Below, piece by piece: positions 16,293 through 24,806 of a DNA stretch of 64,000 nucleotides (its first letter is position 1; every line of letters begins with the position of its first letter). The translations under genes and the position numbers were made by a program. Source of the stretch: Streptomyces plumbidurans (lineage in GTDB: Bacteria > Actinomycetota > Actinomycetes > Streptomycetales > Streptomycetaceae); contig NZ_JAFJSY010000020.1 of NCBI RefSeq assembly GCF_019857225.1, forward strand, positions 47,176 to 111,175, read 5' to 3'. Under the pieces are notes generated by a model that was not told the DNA's origin, did not search any database, and saw only the letters and a list, made by a program, of their open reading frames with translations.

Positions 16293-16318
16293 ACGCTCGG
16301 CCGGTACGCTCGGCCGGA
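16293..16318. repeat. 13-bp direct repeat upstream of the cassette
   Basis: Two adjacent copies of ACGCTCGGCCGGT/A (16293-16305 and 16306-16318) lie between the cassette promoter region and the GH3 stop. Just beside them is a CGGTTG...CAACCG inverted repeat (about 16271-16292). They may be operator elements. Confidence 0.6.
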
Positions 16319-16322
16319 ACCG

Positions 16323-17813
16323 TCATCCGCTGACGATCGCCTCCGCGGCCGCCACACCGCAGACCCGGGCCGCTCCGTGCGTGGCGATGTGCACGGCGCC
16401 GCGCGGCGGGGACTGCGGCACGCCCATCTCGACCACGACGGTGTCCGGGCGGGCGGCCAGCAGCACATCCAGGGCCGATCGCATCCAGGGATGCCGGTGC
16501 TCGTCCCGCACCACCGCGACGAGGCGCCGGCCGGCCACGGCCCGCAGTGCCGCCTCGCCCGCACCCGCTCCGGTGAAGACGCCGGTCTCGGTGCCCGGCA
16601 GCAGGCGCTCGAGCTCGGTACCCACACCCCAGGGGGTCTCCTCCCCGACGGCGATGTTGGCGCTCGGACTGAACGTCGCGACGTACACGGCCTGTTGGAC
16701 CGGCGCGGCGGGCCCGGTGCGCGTGACGGCCAGAGCGCGGCGGGCCGCGACCAGCCCGATCTCCGGCTCCGGGTCGGCCCCGGTCTGCGCGTTCTCTCCG
16801 GCCCCGGCGGTCCACCGGGCCAGCTCCCGCACCCGTGCGGCGGCATCGGCGAGCCGCTCCTCCGGCAGTTCCCCGGAGCGTACGGCGGCCACGAGCGCGT
16901 CCCGCAGTCTGAGGACCGTGCCCTCGTCGCACAGGCCGCCGCCCACGCAGATGGCGTCGGCACCGGCCGCGATCGCGAGCACGACGCCGTGCTCCAGGCC
17001 GTACTTCTCCGCGACGGCGCGCATCTCCATGGCGTCGGTGACGATCAGTCCGTCGAAGCCGAGTTCACCGCGCAGCAGGTCGGTCAGGACCCGGCGGGAG
17101 AGCGTCCCGGGACGGTCGGGGTCCAGTGCGGGGACGAGGATGTGCGCGCTCATGATGGCGCGGGTACCGGCCTCGACCGCCGCCCGGAACGGCGGCAACT
17201 CGCGCGTGAGAAGCGTGTGTTCGTCCACGTCGATGCGCGGTACGGCGTGATGGGAGTCGACGTTGGTGTCGCCGTGGCCGGGGAAGTGCTTGGTGCAGGC
17301 CGCGACGCCGCCGGACTGCAGGCCCCGGACGTAGGCGGCCGTGTGCCGGGCGACGAGTTCGGGGTCCGCGCCGAAGGACCGTACGCCGATCACCGGGTTG
17401 TCGGGGTTGGCGTTGACGTCGGCGGAGGGCGCCCAGTCGAAGTTGACGCCGCATTCGGCGAGCCGGCGGGCCAGTTGACGCGCGACCCTGCGGGTGAGGT
17501 CGGGGTCGTCGACGGCGCCCAGCGCGTGGTTGCCGGGGAACGAGGAGCCGGTGCGCACGTCGAGCCGGGTGACGTCACCGCTCTCCTCGTCGATGGCGAT
17601 CAGCAGGTCGTCCCGTTCCGCCCGCAACTGCGCGGTGAGTTGGCGCACTTGTCCGTGCGAGACGACGTTGCGGCCGAACAGGGCGACGGAGGCGAGTCCT
17701 TCGCCGACGCGGCGGCGCACCCAGTCGGGCACGGTGGTGCCGTCGAACCCCGGCTGCAGCACCGCGAGGGCGTCTCGGGTGAGGGTGGCGTCGAGGGTGG
17801 CGGAAACTGTCAT
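16323..17813 (-). CDS. Glycoside hydrolase family 3 beta-N-acetylhexosaminidase
   Basis: A 496-aa enzyme that releases N-acetylglucosamine from chitin or cell-wall oligosaccharides. The NagZ-type signature CTKHFPGHGDTNVDSHH contains the catalytic His-Asp dyad, and VTDAMEM holds the nucleophile Asp. The C-terminal ~150 residues (LAVTRTGPAAPV onward) form an additional domain of the GH3 C type. No signal peptide is seen, so it is probably cytoplasmic. ATG 17813 lies 12 nt after GAAGGG; the in-frame ATG at 17825 directly abuts that site. It is divergent from a DasR-like regulator with DasR-box-like sites between them, so induction by amino sugars is likely. Confidence 0.88.
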   Translation of the reverse strand: MTVSATLDATLTRDALAVLQPGFDGTTVPDWVRRRVGEGLASVALFGRNVVSHGQVRQLTAQLRAERDDLLIAIDEESGDVTRLDVRTGSSFPGNHALGAVDDPDLTRRVARQLARRLAECGVNFDWAPSADVNANPDNPVIGVRSFGADPELVARHTAAYVRGLQSGGVAACTKHFPGHGDTNVDSHHAVPRIDVDEHTLLTRELPPFRAAVEAGTRAIMSAHILVPALDPDRPGTLSRRVLTDLLRGELGFDGLIVTDAMEMRAVAEKYGLEHGVVLAIAAGADAICVGGGLCDEGTVLRLRDALVAAVRSGELPEERLADAAARVRELARWTAGAGENAQTGADPEPEIGLVAARRALAVTRTGPAAPVQQAVYVATFSPSANIAVGEETPWGVGTELERLLPGTETGVFTGAGAGEAALRAVAGRRLVAVVRDEHRHPWMRSALDVLLAARPDTVVVEMGVPQSPPRGAVHIATHGAARVCGVAAAEAIVSG

Positions 17814-18029
17814 CGCAGGGGTCATCCCTTCACAGGGCCGTCGGCCGGGCCGCTCACGGGCTTTGCGGTGCCGCTCGCGGGGTTTGCTTTGCGGAAAGGC
17901 GAGTTGGGACAGGACAGGTGGTGCAAACGGCTGCGGCCGCGCCGTCGGGGCCTGCGGTCGCCGCCGAACACGGTGCTTGACGGGGCGGCGGCGCCACCGC
18001 CCCGCGTGTCGCCTCCGCGGACTGCGCCG

Positions 18030-18045
18030 AATGGTGTAGACCTGC
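18030..18045. promoter_or_regulatory. DasR-box-like site 1
   Basis: The 16-mer matches the known DasR consensus ACTGGTCTAGACCACT at 11 of 16 positions by eye, with the TAGACC half intact. It lies 195 bp before the DasR-like start. Confidence 0.6.
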
Positions 18046-18051
18046 ACGGAG

Positions 18052-18067
18052 CTTGGCCTAGACTTTT
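18052..18067. promoter_or_regulatory. DasR-box-like site 2
   Basis: TTGGCCTAGACTTT core; 10 of 16 matches to the DasR consensus. It starts 22 bp after the start of site 1, about two helical turns. Confidence 0.5.
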
Positions 18068-18154
18068 AAGAGCGTCAAGACGGCCCAGAAAGCCGCGCCG
18101 ACGTCTCCGCGAGGACCACCGGACCATCTCCCAGCCGGAGCAGCTGCCCCCGCA

Positions 18155-18170
18155 GTTGGCCTAGACCATA
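18155..18170. promoter_or_regulatory. DasR-box-like site 3
   Basis: TTGGCCTAGACCATA core; 11 of 16 matches to the DasR consensus. It is 55 bp before the regulator start, a position suited to autorepression. Confidence 0.65.
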
Positions 18171-18224
18171 GGCGAGTCCGGGGGCTATAACGAGACACCT
18201 GCGAGAGCGCCCGGAAGGCAGGTC

Positions 18225-18989
18225 ATGACCACCGACGTCAGCAGCGCGCAGTACGACACCGGGGCTCCCGGTGGGATCGCACGCGTGCCGAAGTACTACC
18301 TCGTCAAGCAGCAGGTGCTCGACATCGTCCAGGCGCTGAAGCCGGGAGCGCGCATGCCCGCCGAGCGAGTACTGGCCGTCCGGCTCGACACGTCGCGCAC
18401 CACCGTCCGGCAGGCGCTGCAGGAACTCGTGGGTGAGGGCCGTCTGGACCGTATCCAGGGGAAGGGCACCTTCATTGCACGGCCGAAGCTCTACCGCACC
18501 CTCCAACTCACCTCCCACACCGAGGACATGCAGGCACAAGGCCTCGAACCCGCCTCGCGCGTCCTGGACATCGACCACGTCGAGGCGGACGAGAAGCTGT
18601 CGTGTCTGCTCGACATCGATGTCGGCGACAGTGTGCTGCGCATCGAGCGACTGCGGCTGGCCAGCGGCGAGCCCATGGCGATCGAGAGAACGCACCTGTC
18701 CGCACGGCGCTTCCCGGGCCTGCGCGAGTCGCTGGGCAGACACAGATCCCTCTACTCGGTCCTCGCCGACGCCTACGACGTGCATCTCTCGGAGGCCGTG
18801 GAGGGCATCGAGACCTCGCTCGCGACCCCGCACGAGGCCGCACTGCTCGAGACGGAGGTGGGGGTTCCGGTGATGCTGCTGACCCGCCACTCCTACGACG
18901 CCGAGGGCAGCCCGGTGGAGTGGGTGCGCTCCGTCTACCGGGGCTCCCGCTACAAGTTCGTGGTGACGCTGATGCCCACGGCGGACTGA
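18225..18989 (+). CDS. GntR/HutC-family regulator, DasR-like
   Basis: A 254-aa transcription factor: winged helix about 20-90 (MPAERVLAVRLDTSRTTVRQ), then a UTRA effector domain (about 105-245). The whole protein follows the Streptomyces DasR pattern closely, including TSHTEDMQAQGLEP, RIERLRLASGEPMAIE and EWVRSVYRGSRYKFV. DasR senses glucosamine-6-phosphate and represses amino-sugar genes. Here the chitobiose transporter genes dasABC that flank dasR in S. coelicolor are missing and a GH3 hexosaminidase is divergent instead. A paralogue of DasR is therefore more likely than DasR itself. GGAAGG precedes the ATG by 6 nt, and a DasR-box-like site sits just upstream. Confidence 0.87.
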   Translation: MTTDVSSAQYDTGAPGGIARVPKYYLVKQQVLDIVQALKPGARMPAERVLAVRLDTSRTTVRQALQELVGEGRLDRIQGKGTFIARPKLYRTLQLTSHTEDMQAQGLEPASRVLDIDHVEADEKLSCLLDIDVGDSVLRIERLRLASGEPMAIERTHLSARRFPGLRESLGRHRSLYSVLADAYDVHLSEAVEGIETSLATPHEAALLETEVGVPVMLLTRHSYDAEGSPVEWVRSVYRGSRYKFVVTLMPTAD

Positions 18990-19213
18990 CTCCCCGCCCG
19001 CTCAGCAGTGTTCGTTCCCTTTTCGCGCCCCCCACGTTCTCGACGCCCGCGCACGGCGACCCGATGATCGCGCGACCGGACCACAGCCCTCCCCCACCTT
19101 TCCCCTCACCTCGTCGAAACTGGGAAAGCAGTGACACAACAGGGTGTTCTCACCAGCCGATTCCAAGCCGACAGGACAGTGGCCACCGGCCCGGAAGCAG
19201 AGATAGGCCTCCC

Positions 19214-20566
19214 GTGACCCATACACCGTCGACTGCGACGCTCGCGGAGGCACTGGTCACCGCGCGCGAGGCGGCCTGCCTCACCCAGGAGGACCTCGCG
19301 GAGCGGTCCGGCGTGAGCGTGCGGGCCATCCGCAACCTGGAGACAGGTCACACCTCGCGCCCGCGCAAGCAGTCACTGGTCCTGATCGCCAGGGCTCTCG
19401 GGCTGCCGCCCGGCGAGGTGGGCCGGCTGATGCGCAGATCGCACCCCGAGGCCCGACGGGAACCGGCCGGACCGGCCCCGGCGGAACTCCCCGCAGCCCC
19501 CCGCCACCGCCTCGCCGGCCGCCAGGCGCACATCGACTCCCTGCGGGCCCATCTGGCGGCGACCGACCGGGACGACCTCGGAACGCCCGCGGTCGTCGTA
19601 GGTCCGCCCGGCGCGGGCAAGACCGCGCTGGTCCTCGAAGCGGCGCACGGGGTGCGCGGCCGCTTCGAGGACGGGCAGGTCTTCGTCGACGCGCACCCGG
19701 GAGCGGACGCCGAGCCGTTCACGTCCGACGAACTGGTCCGCCGCGTGCTGCGCTCCCTGGGCGCCGCACAGGTCGCGGACCATCCGGAGGAGGCGGGCGC
19801 GCAGTTGCGGGACGCGCTCAGCAGACGGCGCGTCCTCGTCGTGCTCGACAACGTCGACAGCGAGGGGCAGGTGCGGCCGCTGCTGGTGGACGGCGCCCGC
19901 AGCGCCGTCCTGGTCGCCGCGCGCCGCGAACTCCCGGCGCTCACCGCCCAGTTCCGCAGGCCCGTCGACGCCCTCACCGAGTGGGACGCCTTCCAGGTCC
20001 TGGAGGATCTGCTCGGTCCGGCGCGCACGCGCGCGGAACGGGCCTCCGCGGTGAGCATCCTGCGCTCCTGCGCGCGGCTGCCGCTCGCCCTGCACATCGC
20101 CGGGCTGTGGCTCTCGGCCCGCCCGCACCGCTCGCTGCGCGACCTGGCGGAACGTCTGGCGTACGAGCAGGACCGTCTGCGTTTCCTGCACATCGGGGAC
20201 CTGTCGCTGCACGCCAGCGTGGCGGCCCACTACCGCTGCCTGCCCGCCCCGGTCAGGACCGCCTTACGGCGGCTCAGGACGGTGCGCGGCGACTTCGGCG
20301 TCGACGACGTGGTGACACATGTGACGTCGTCGAGAGGACTCGCGGCGGATCTCCTCGACGAGCTGGTGGACCACCAGATGGTCCATGTCGTGCACCCCGG
20401 CGGCCCCGGCACCGACGGCCGGGCGCGCTACCGGATCCACGAGGCGGTACGCCAGTACGTGGCGTACTGGCCGCCCGACTCCTGGCAGCTGCACGGCACC
20501 CCGGGCCGGGTCTGGCTCCCGCAGCAGGCCGGCAGTCCTCGCGTCGTGCGCCGGGGGCTCGCGTAA
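19214..20566 (+). CDS. HTH (XRE) plus NB-ARC ATPase regulator with a TTA codon
   Basis: A 450-aa regulator. An XRE helix-turn-helix (about 10-65, LTQEDLAERSGVSVRAIRNLE) is followed by an NB-ARC/STAND ATPase with P-loop VGPPGAGKTAL (about 130-140) and Walker B LVVLDNVD. It ends after the winged-helix part without TPR or WD repeats. The GTG start at 19214 was chosen because the HTH begins there; the frame is open far upstream. Codon 351 (20264-20266) is TTA, read only by the bldA tRNA in Streptomyces, so expression is probably tied to development. Target genes are unknown; the next gene is an L,D-transpeptidase. Confidence 0.82.
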   Translation: MTHTPSTATLAEALVTAREAACLTQEDLAERSGVSVRAIRNLETGHTSRPRKQSLVLIARALGLPPGEVGRLMRRSHPEARREPAGPAPAELPAAPRHRLAGRQAHIDSLRAHLAATDRDDLGTPAVVVGPPGAGKTALVLEAAHGVRGRFEDGQVFVDAHPGADAEPFTSDELVRRVLRSLGAAQVADHPEEAGAQLRDALSRRRVLVVLDNVDSEGQVRPLLVDGARSAVLVAARRELPALTAQFRRPVDALTEWDAFQVLEDLLGPARTRAERASAVSILRSCARLPLALHIAGLWLSARPHRSLRDLAERLAYEQDRLRFLHIGDLSLHASVAAHYRCLPAPVRTALRRLRTVRGDFGVDDVVTHVTSSRGLAADLLDELVDHQMVHVVHPGGPGTDGRARYRIHEAVRQYVAYWPPDSWQLHGTPGRVWLPQQAGSPRVVRRGLA

Positions 20567-20772
20567 GGGGGCGAGCCCAGGATCGCGCGAGGGGGCCGGG
20601 GATGGGCCGGTCGGCGTATGCCGATGTCGTGTCTGCGACGAGTGCGGTCACCGCGGGGTGAGGATGCCGCGTGCGGAAGCCAGCCACGCGGGCGGGTCGA
20701 CGGCGTTCCGGATACCGGGGAACCGGTGTCCCGAAGACCCGGTGCCCGGCCCCTGAGGAAAGGGAGGCTCTC

Positions 20773-21987
20773 ATGCGCCGGCGCCTCACGGCACGGACGG
20801 GCCGCCGGACCGCCCTCCCGGTCGCGTTCACCTCGGCCGCGGCCGTCCTGCTCCTCGCGTGCGGCTCCGGGGGCGCCCCGGACGGCGGCTCGGGCAAGGG
20901 GGCCGGCGACGGCGACAAGGACCGCTCGGCCGCCGTGGTCGTACGACCCGGCGACGACAGCGCGAGAGTGCCGGTCGGCCGGAAGGTGACCGTCCGGGTC
21001 CGTGGCGGCTCACTGACCTCGGTCGAGGTCACCTCCCCCGGGCCGGGCAGGCTCGCCGGAACCTGGTCCGAGGACAGATCCGTGTGGACGGCGACCACAC
21101 CGCTCGCCCCCGGCGCCACCTACACGGTGAAGGCCCGCGGCAGGGCGTCCGGCGGATCACCCCTCGAACGGACCGCTTCCTTCACCACCGAGGCGCCCCG
21201 CAACACCTTCGTCGGCGAGTACGTCCCCGACCGGGGCACGACGGTCGGCGTGGCGATGCCGGTCTCGATCACCTTCGACAAGCCGATCCGCAACAAGGCG
21301 GCGGTCGAACGGAAGCTGGAGGTCACCGCCTCGCCCGCGGTCGACGGCGCCTGGAGCTGGATCAAGGACCGCAACGGCAAGGACCGCGTCGACTACCGCC
21401 CCGAGCGGTTCTGGAAACCGGGCACCGAGGTGACCCTGCGCATGAACCTCGCGGGCGTCGACGCGGGCGGCGGGGTCTACGGCACCCGGCAGCGCCTCGT
21501 GCACTTCCGCATCGGGGACGCCGTCACCAGCACCCTGGACGTCACGAGGAAGACGATGACCGTGGCGCGGAACGGCAGGGTCCTGCGGGCACTGAAGGTC
21601 TCCAGCGGCAAGAAGGGCTACGAGACCTGGAACGGCACCATGGTCGTGCTGAGCAAGGTGCCGACCATCCGGATGGACTCCTCGACCGTCCGCATCTTCG
21701 GCCACGAGGCCTACGACCTCGGCAGCGTCAGATGGGACGTCCAGCTCACCCCGTCCGGCACCTACGTCCACGCCGCACCCTGGAACGAGGGCAAGTTCGG
21801 CCTGGCCAACGGCAGCCACGGCTGCATCGGCCTGAGCACGGACGACGCCCGCTGGTTCTACGGCCAGGTGAGCGTCGGCGACCCCGTCACGGTCGTCGGG
21901 TCCACAGACACCGTGGCGATCAACAACGGCTACGGCGACTGGAACGTCGACTGGGCCTCCTGGAAGGAGGGCGGCGCCCTGCGGTAG
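20773..21987 (+). CDS. Lipoprotein L,D-transpeptidase (Ig-like domains plus YkuD)
   Basis: A cell-wall enzyme, 404 aa, that makes 3-3 peptidoglycan crosslinks outside the membrane. The signal peptide ends in lipobox LLAC (Cys30). A Gly/Asp-rich linker and two Ig-like modules (about 50-255) come before the YkuD domain, whose catalytic motif SHGCIGLS lies near residue 352. This architecture matches actinobacterial class LdtMt2-type enzymes. AGGGAGG precedes the ATG by 5 nt. It is followed 24 nt later by the maleylpyruvate-isomerase-family gene and may be co-transcribed with it. Confidence 0.9.
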   Translation: MRRRLTARTGRRTALPVAFTSAAAVLLLACGSGGAPDGGSGKGAGDGDKDRSAAVVVRPGDDSARVPVGRKVTVRVRGGSLTSVEVTSPGPGRLAGTWSEDRSVWTATTPLAPGATYTVKARGRASGGSPLERTASFTTEAPRNTFVGEYVPDRGTTVGVAMPVSITFDKPIRNKAAVERKLEVTASPAVDGAWSWIKDRNGKDRVDYRPERFWKPGTEVTLRMNLAGVDAGGGVYGTRQRLVHFRIGDAVTSTLDVTRKTMTVARNGRVLRALKVSSGKKGYETWNGTMVVLSKVPTIRMDSSTVRIFGHEAYDLGSVRWDVQLTPSGTYVHAAPWNEGKFGLANGSHGCIGLSTDDARWFYGQVSVGDPVTVVGSTDTVAINNGYGDWNVDWASWKEGGALR

Positions 21988-22011
21988 CGCTCCATCCGGC
22001 AGACTCACCCC

Positions 22012-22752
22012 ATGGAGACAGCCGAGTTCGTGGAGGCTCTGGACCGCGAGGGGCGGCTTCTGGTCGCGGCGGCCGAGGTGGCGGGGGGTGATGCCGAGGT
22101 GCCGACCTGTCCGCTGTGGCGGGTGCGCGACCTGGTGCGGCACACCGGGATGGTGCACCGGTGGGCCGCGGCTTTCGTCGCGGAGGGGCACACGTCGTAC
22201 CACTCCGACGGCGGGCTGCCCGACCTCGACGGTGACGAACTGCTGGCCTGGTTCCGGGAGGGGCACCGGCAACTCGTCGACACCCTCGCCTCGGCCCCGG
22301 CGGATGTGGAGTGCTGGGCCTTTCTGCCCGCGTCCTCGCCGCTCGCGTTCTGGGCGCGGCGGCAGGCGCACGAGACGACCGTGCACCGGGTGGATGCGGA
22401 GTCGGCACGGGGCGGGGTGCGGTCCGAGATCGCGGCCGGTTTCGCGGCGGACGGCATCGACGAGTTGCTGCGCGGCTTCCACTGCCGCCGCAAGAGCAGG
22501 GTCCGCAGCGACGAGCCGCGGGTGCTGCGGGTGCGGGCGACGGACGCGGAGGACGCGGTGTGGACCGTACGGCTGTCCCAGGAGCCGCCGGCGGCCACGC
22601 GGGACGCCGCGGGGGCCGCGGACTGCGAAGTGGCCGGGCCCGCCGCGCAGTTGTACCTGTCGCTGTGGAACCGTGAGCCGTTCCCGGAGGTGACCGGGGA
22701 CGCCGCGGTGGCCGCGCTGTGGCGCGAGAAGTCCGCCGTCACCTGGAGCTGA
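22012..22752 (+). CDS. Maleylpyruvate isomerase family mycothiol-dependent protein
   Basis: A 246-aa DinB-fold protein of the actinobacterial mycothiol-dependent family. The predicted metal site combines VRHTGMVHRW (about 42-51) with QAHETTVHRVD (about 121-131), the HxxxH-type pattern of the N-terminal MDMPI domain. A C-terminal MDMPI_C-like domain follows with the lipid-carrier-like VAGPAAQLYLSLWNRE. Real substrates are unknown for most members. It lies 24 nt after the transpeptidase gene and is convergent with a MarR gene. Confidence 0.83.
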   Translation: METAEFVEALDREGRLLVAAAEVAGGDAEVPTCPLWRVRDLVRHTGMVHRWAAAFVAEGHTSYHSDGGLPDLDGDELLAWFREGHRQLVDTLASAPADVECWAFLPASSPLAFWARRQAHETTVHRVDAESARGGVRSEIAAGFAADGIDELLRGFHCRRKSRVRSDEPRVLRVRATDAEDAVWTVRLSQEPPAATRDAAGAADCEVAGPAAQLYLSLWNREPFPEVTGDAAVAALWREKSAVTWS

Positions 22753-22784
22753 GGCCGCCCCGTGGGGCCGCCCCATGAGGGCTT

Positions 22785-23162
22785 TCAGCGCTCCAGCATC
22801 CGGGTCAGCACCGCCCGCTGCACCGGCAGCACCTCGCGGTGCACCGTGCGCCCCCTCCTCGTGAGGGCCACGCGGACTCCGCGCCGGTCCTCGGAGCACA
22901 TGGTGCGCTCGACGAGGCCGTCCTTCTCCAGCCGGGCGATCAGCCGCGACAGCGCGCTCTGGCTGAGATGGACGCGCTCGGAGATCTCCTGCACGCGGTA
23001 GGCGCAGGAGTCGCCCGACAGGACGTCCAGCACCTCGAAGTCACTGGCGCACAGGCCGTGTTGGTGCAGTTCCCGGTCGAGTTCGCACTGGGTGCGCGCA
23101 TGCAGCGCCAGGATGTCCCGCCACTGTTCCACGAGCGCCTGCTCGGCCTTGTCCGCAGCCAT
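22785..23162 (-). CDS. MarR-family regulator of the adjacent MFS pump
   Basis: A 125-aa winged-helix repressor. The recognition helix region is VHLSQSALSRLIARLEKDG and the wing is CSEDRRGVRVALT, both standard MarR. It is divergent from an EmrB-type drug exporter with 85 bp between starts. Two TGCAT...ATGCA inverted repeats in that gap are the obvious operators, so it probably represses both genes until a drug-like ligand binds. Confidence 0.87.
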   Translation of the reverse strand: MAADKAEQALVEQWRDILALHARTQCELDRELHQHGLCASDFEVLDVLSGDSCAYRVQEISERVHLSQSALSRLIARLEKDGLVERTMCSEDRRGVRVALTRRGRTVHREVLPVQRAVLTRMLER

Positions 23163-23192
23163 GGACGCACCGTAGCAGAACCACGAAATTAT

Positions 23193-23226
23193 TGCATCAG
23201 AATTTAATGCACTTGCATTCGATGCA
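23193..23226. promoter_or_regulatory. MarR operator region: two TGCAT/ATGCA inverted repeats
   Basis: Arms at 23193-23197/23207-23211 (9-bp spacer) and 23214-23218/23222-23226 (3-bp spacer) sit in an AT-rich patch between the MarR and MFS starts. The AT content stands out from the genome and suits overlapping divergent promoters. Confidence 0.65.
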
Positions 23227-23247
23227 TACGCATGTAGTCTCTCCGCC

Positions 23248-24732
23248 ATGACCTCTCCGCTCACCACCTCCGCGGCGCCGGCCTCGGCGGTCCGCTGGAC
23301 CCCCCGGCTGTGGGGCACCCTCCTGGTGCTCTGCGCCGCGATGTTCCTGGACGCGCTCGACGTGTCGATGGTCGGCGTCGCGCTCCCGTCCATCGGCACG
23401 GACCTGGATCTGTCCACCTCGACGCTGCAATGGATCGTCAGCGGCTACATCCTCGGCTACGGCGGTCTCCTGCTGCTCGGCGGACGCACCGCGGACCTGC
23501 TCGGCAGGCGCCAGGTGTTCCTGATCGCCCTGGGCGTCTTCGCCGTCGCCTCACTGCTCGGCGGCCTGGTCGACTCCGGTCCGCTGCTGATCGCCAGCCG
23601 CTTCGTCAAGGGCCTGAGCGCCGCCTTCACCGCGCCCGCGGGCCTGTCCATCATCACCACGACCTTCGCCGAGGGCCCGCTGCGCAACCGCGCCCTGTCG
23701 ATCTACACCACCTGCGCGGCCACCGGCTTCTCGATGGGCCTGGTCCTCTCCGGCCTGCTCACCGAGGCCAGTTGGCGGCTGACCATGCTGCTGCCCGCGC
23801 CCATCGCCCTGATCGCCCTGCTGGCGGGCCTGAGGCTGCTGCCGCGCAGCGAGCGCGAGAAGGACCACAACGGTTACGACATCCCCGGCGCCGTCCTCGG
23901 CACCGCGTCGATGCTGCTGCTGGTCTTCACCGTCGTCCAGGCGCCGCAGGCCGGCTGGGCCTCGGCCCGCACGCTGCTGTCCTTCCTGGCCGTCGCCGTG
24001 CTGCTGACCGTGTTCGTGCGGGTCGAACGCCGCTCGCCCGGTCCGCTGATCCGGCTGGGCGTGCTGCGCTCCGGCAACCAGATCCGCGCCCAGCTCGGCG
24101 CGCTCGCCTTCTTCGGTTCCTACGTCGGCTTCCAGTTCCTGACCACGCTCTACATGCAGTCGCTGCTCGGCTGGTCGGCGCTGCACACCGCGCTCGCCTT
24201 CCTGCCTGCGGGTGCGCTGGTGGCTGTGTCCTCGACCAAGGTGGGTTCCATCGTCGACCGGTTCGGCACCCCGCGGCTGATCGCGGCGGGCTTCGCGCTG
24301 ATGGTCGTCGGGTACGCGCTGTTCCTGCGGGTGAACCTCGACCCCGTGTACGCCGCCGTCATCCTGCCGTCGATGCTGCTGATCGGCGCGGCCTGCGCGC
24401 TGGTCTTCCCCTCGCTCAACATCCAGGCCACGAACGGTGTCGAGGACCACGAGCAGGGCATGGTCTCCGGACTGCTCAACACCTCGGTGCAGGTGGGCGG
24501 CGCGATCTTCCTGGCCGTCGTGACGGCCGTGGTCACCGCCCAGGCCCCCGAACACGCCACCCCGCAGGCGGTGTTGGACAGTTACCGGCCCGGTCTGATG
24601 GTGGTGACGGGCGTGGCCGTCGCCGGTCTGCTGATCACGCTCACCGGTCTGCGCACGCGGCGCACGCCGCGGTCCGTCGTGGTCGCCAGGTCCGCCGCCC
24701 AGGAGGCCGAGCGCGTACCCGTACGCGACTAG
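23248..24732 (+). CDS. EmrB/QacA-type MFS drug exporter
   Basis: A 494-aa multidrug-type facilitator with about fourteen membrane segments. Motif D1-like LDALDVSMVGVALPSI, the LQWIVSGYILGYGGLLLLGG stretch, and motif A GGRTADLLGRR are clear. The VQVGG element late in the protein also fits DHA2 pumps. It is controlled by the divergent MarR gene and ends at a strong hairpin. Confidence 0.9.
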   Translation: MTSPLTTSAAPASAVRWTPRLWGTLLVLCAAMFLDALDVSMVGVALPSIGTDLDLSTSTLQWIVSGYILGYGGLLLLGGRTADLLGRRQVFLIALGVFAVASLLGGLVDSGPLLIASRFVKGLSAAFTAPAGLSIITTTFAEGPLRNRALSIYTTCAATGFSMGLVLSGLLTEASWRLTMLLPAPIALIALLAGLRLLPRSEREKDHNGYDIPGAVLGTASMLLLVFTVVQAPQAGWASARTLLSFLAVAVLLTVFVRVERRSPGPLIRLGVLRSGNQIRAQLGALAFFGSYVGFQFLTTLYMQSLLGWSALHTALAFLPAGALVAVSSTKVGSIVDRFGTPRLIAAGFALMVVGYALFLRVNLDPVYAAVILPSMLLIGAACALVFPSLNIQATNGVEDHEQGMVSGLLNTSVQVGGAIFLAVVTAVVTAQAPEHATPQAVLDSYRPGLMVVTGVAVAGLLITLTGLRTRRTPRSVVVARSAAQEAERVPVRD

Positions 24733-24751
24733 GGGGAACGCCTCCCGCAGT

Positions 24752-24788
24752 GTGTGCCCGGCGGGGCCTGTTGCCTCGCCGGGCACAC
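24752..24788 (+). terminator. Hairpin terminator after the MFS exporter
   Basis: A 12-bp perfect stem (24752-24763 with 24777-24788) and a 13-base loop begin 20 nt after the exporter stop. Confidence 0.82.
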
Positions 24789-24806
24789 GGCTGTGAAACT
24801 CCGGGT

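Larger units (their letters stand above)
17814..18224. other. GH3/DasR-like divergent control region, 411 bp
   Basis: Non-coding between the hexosaminidase and the DasR-like gene. It holds three DasR-box-like sites, annotated separately, all in the half nearer the regulator. The rest is GC-rich with no recognisable RNA or ORF. Confidence 0.7.
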
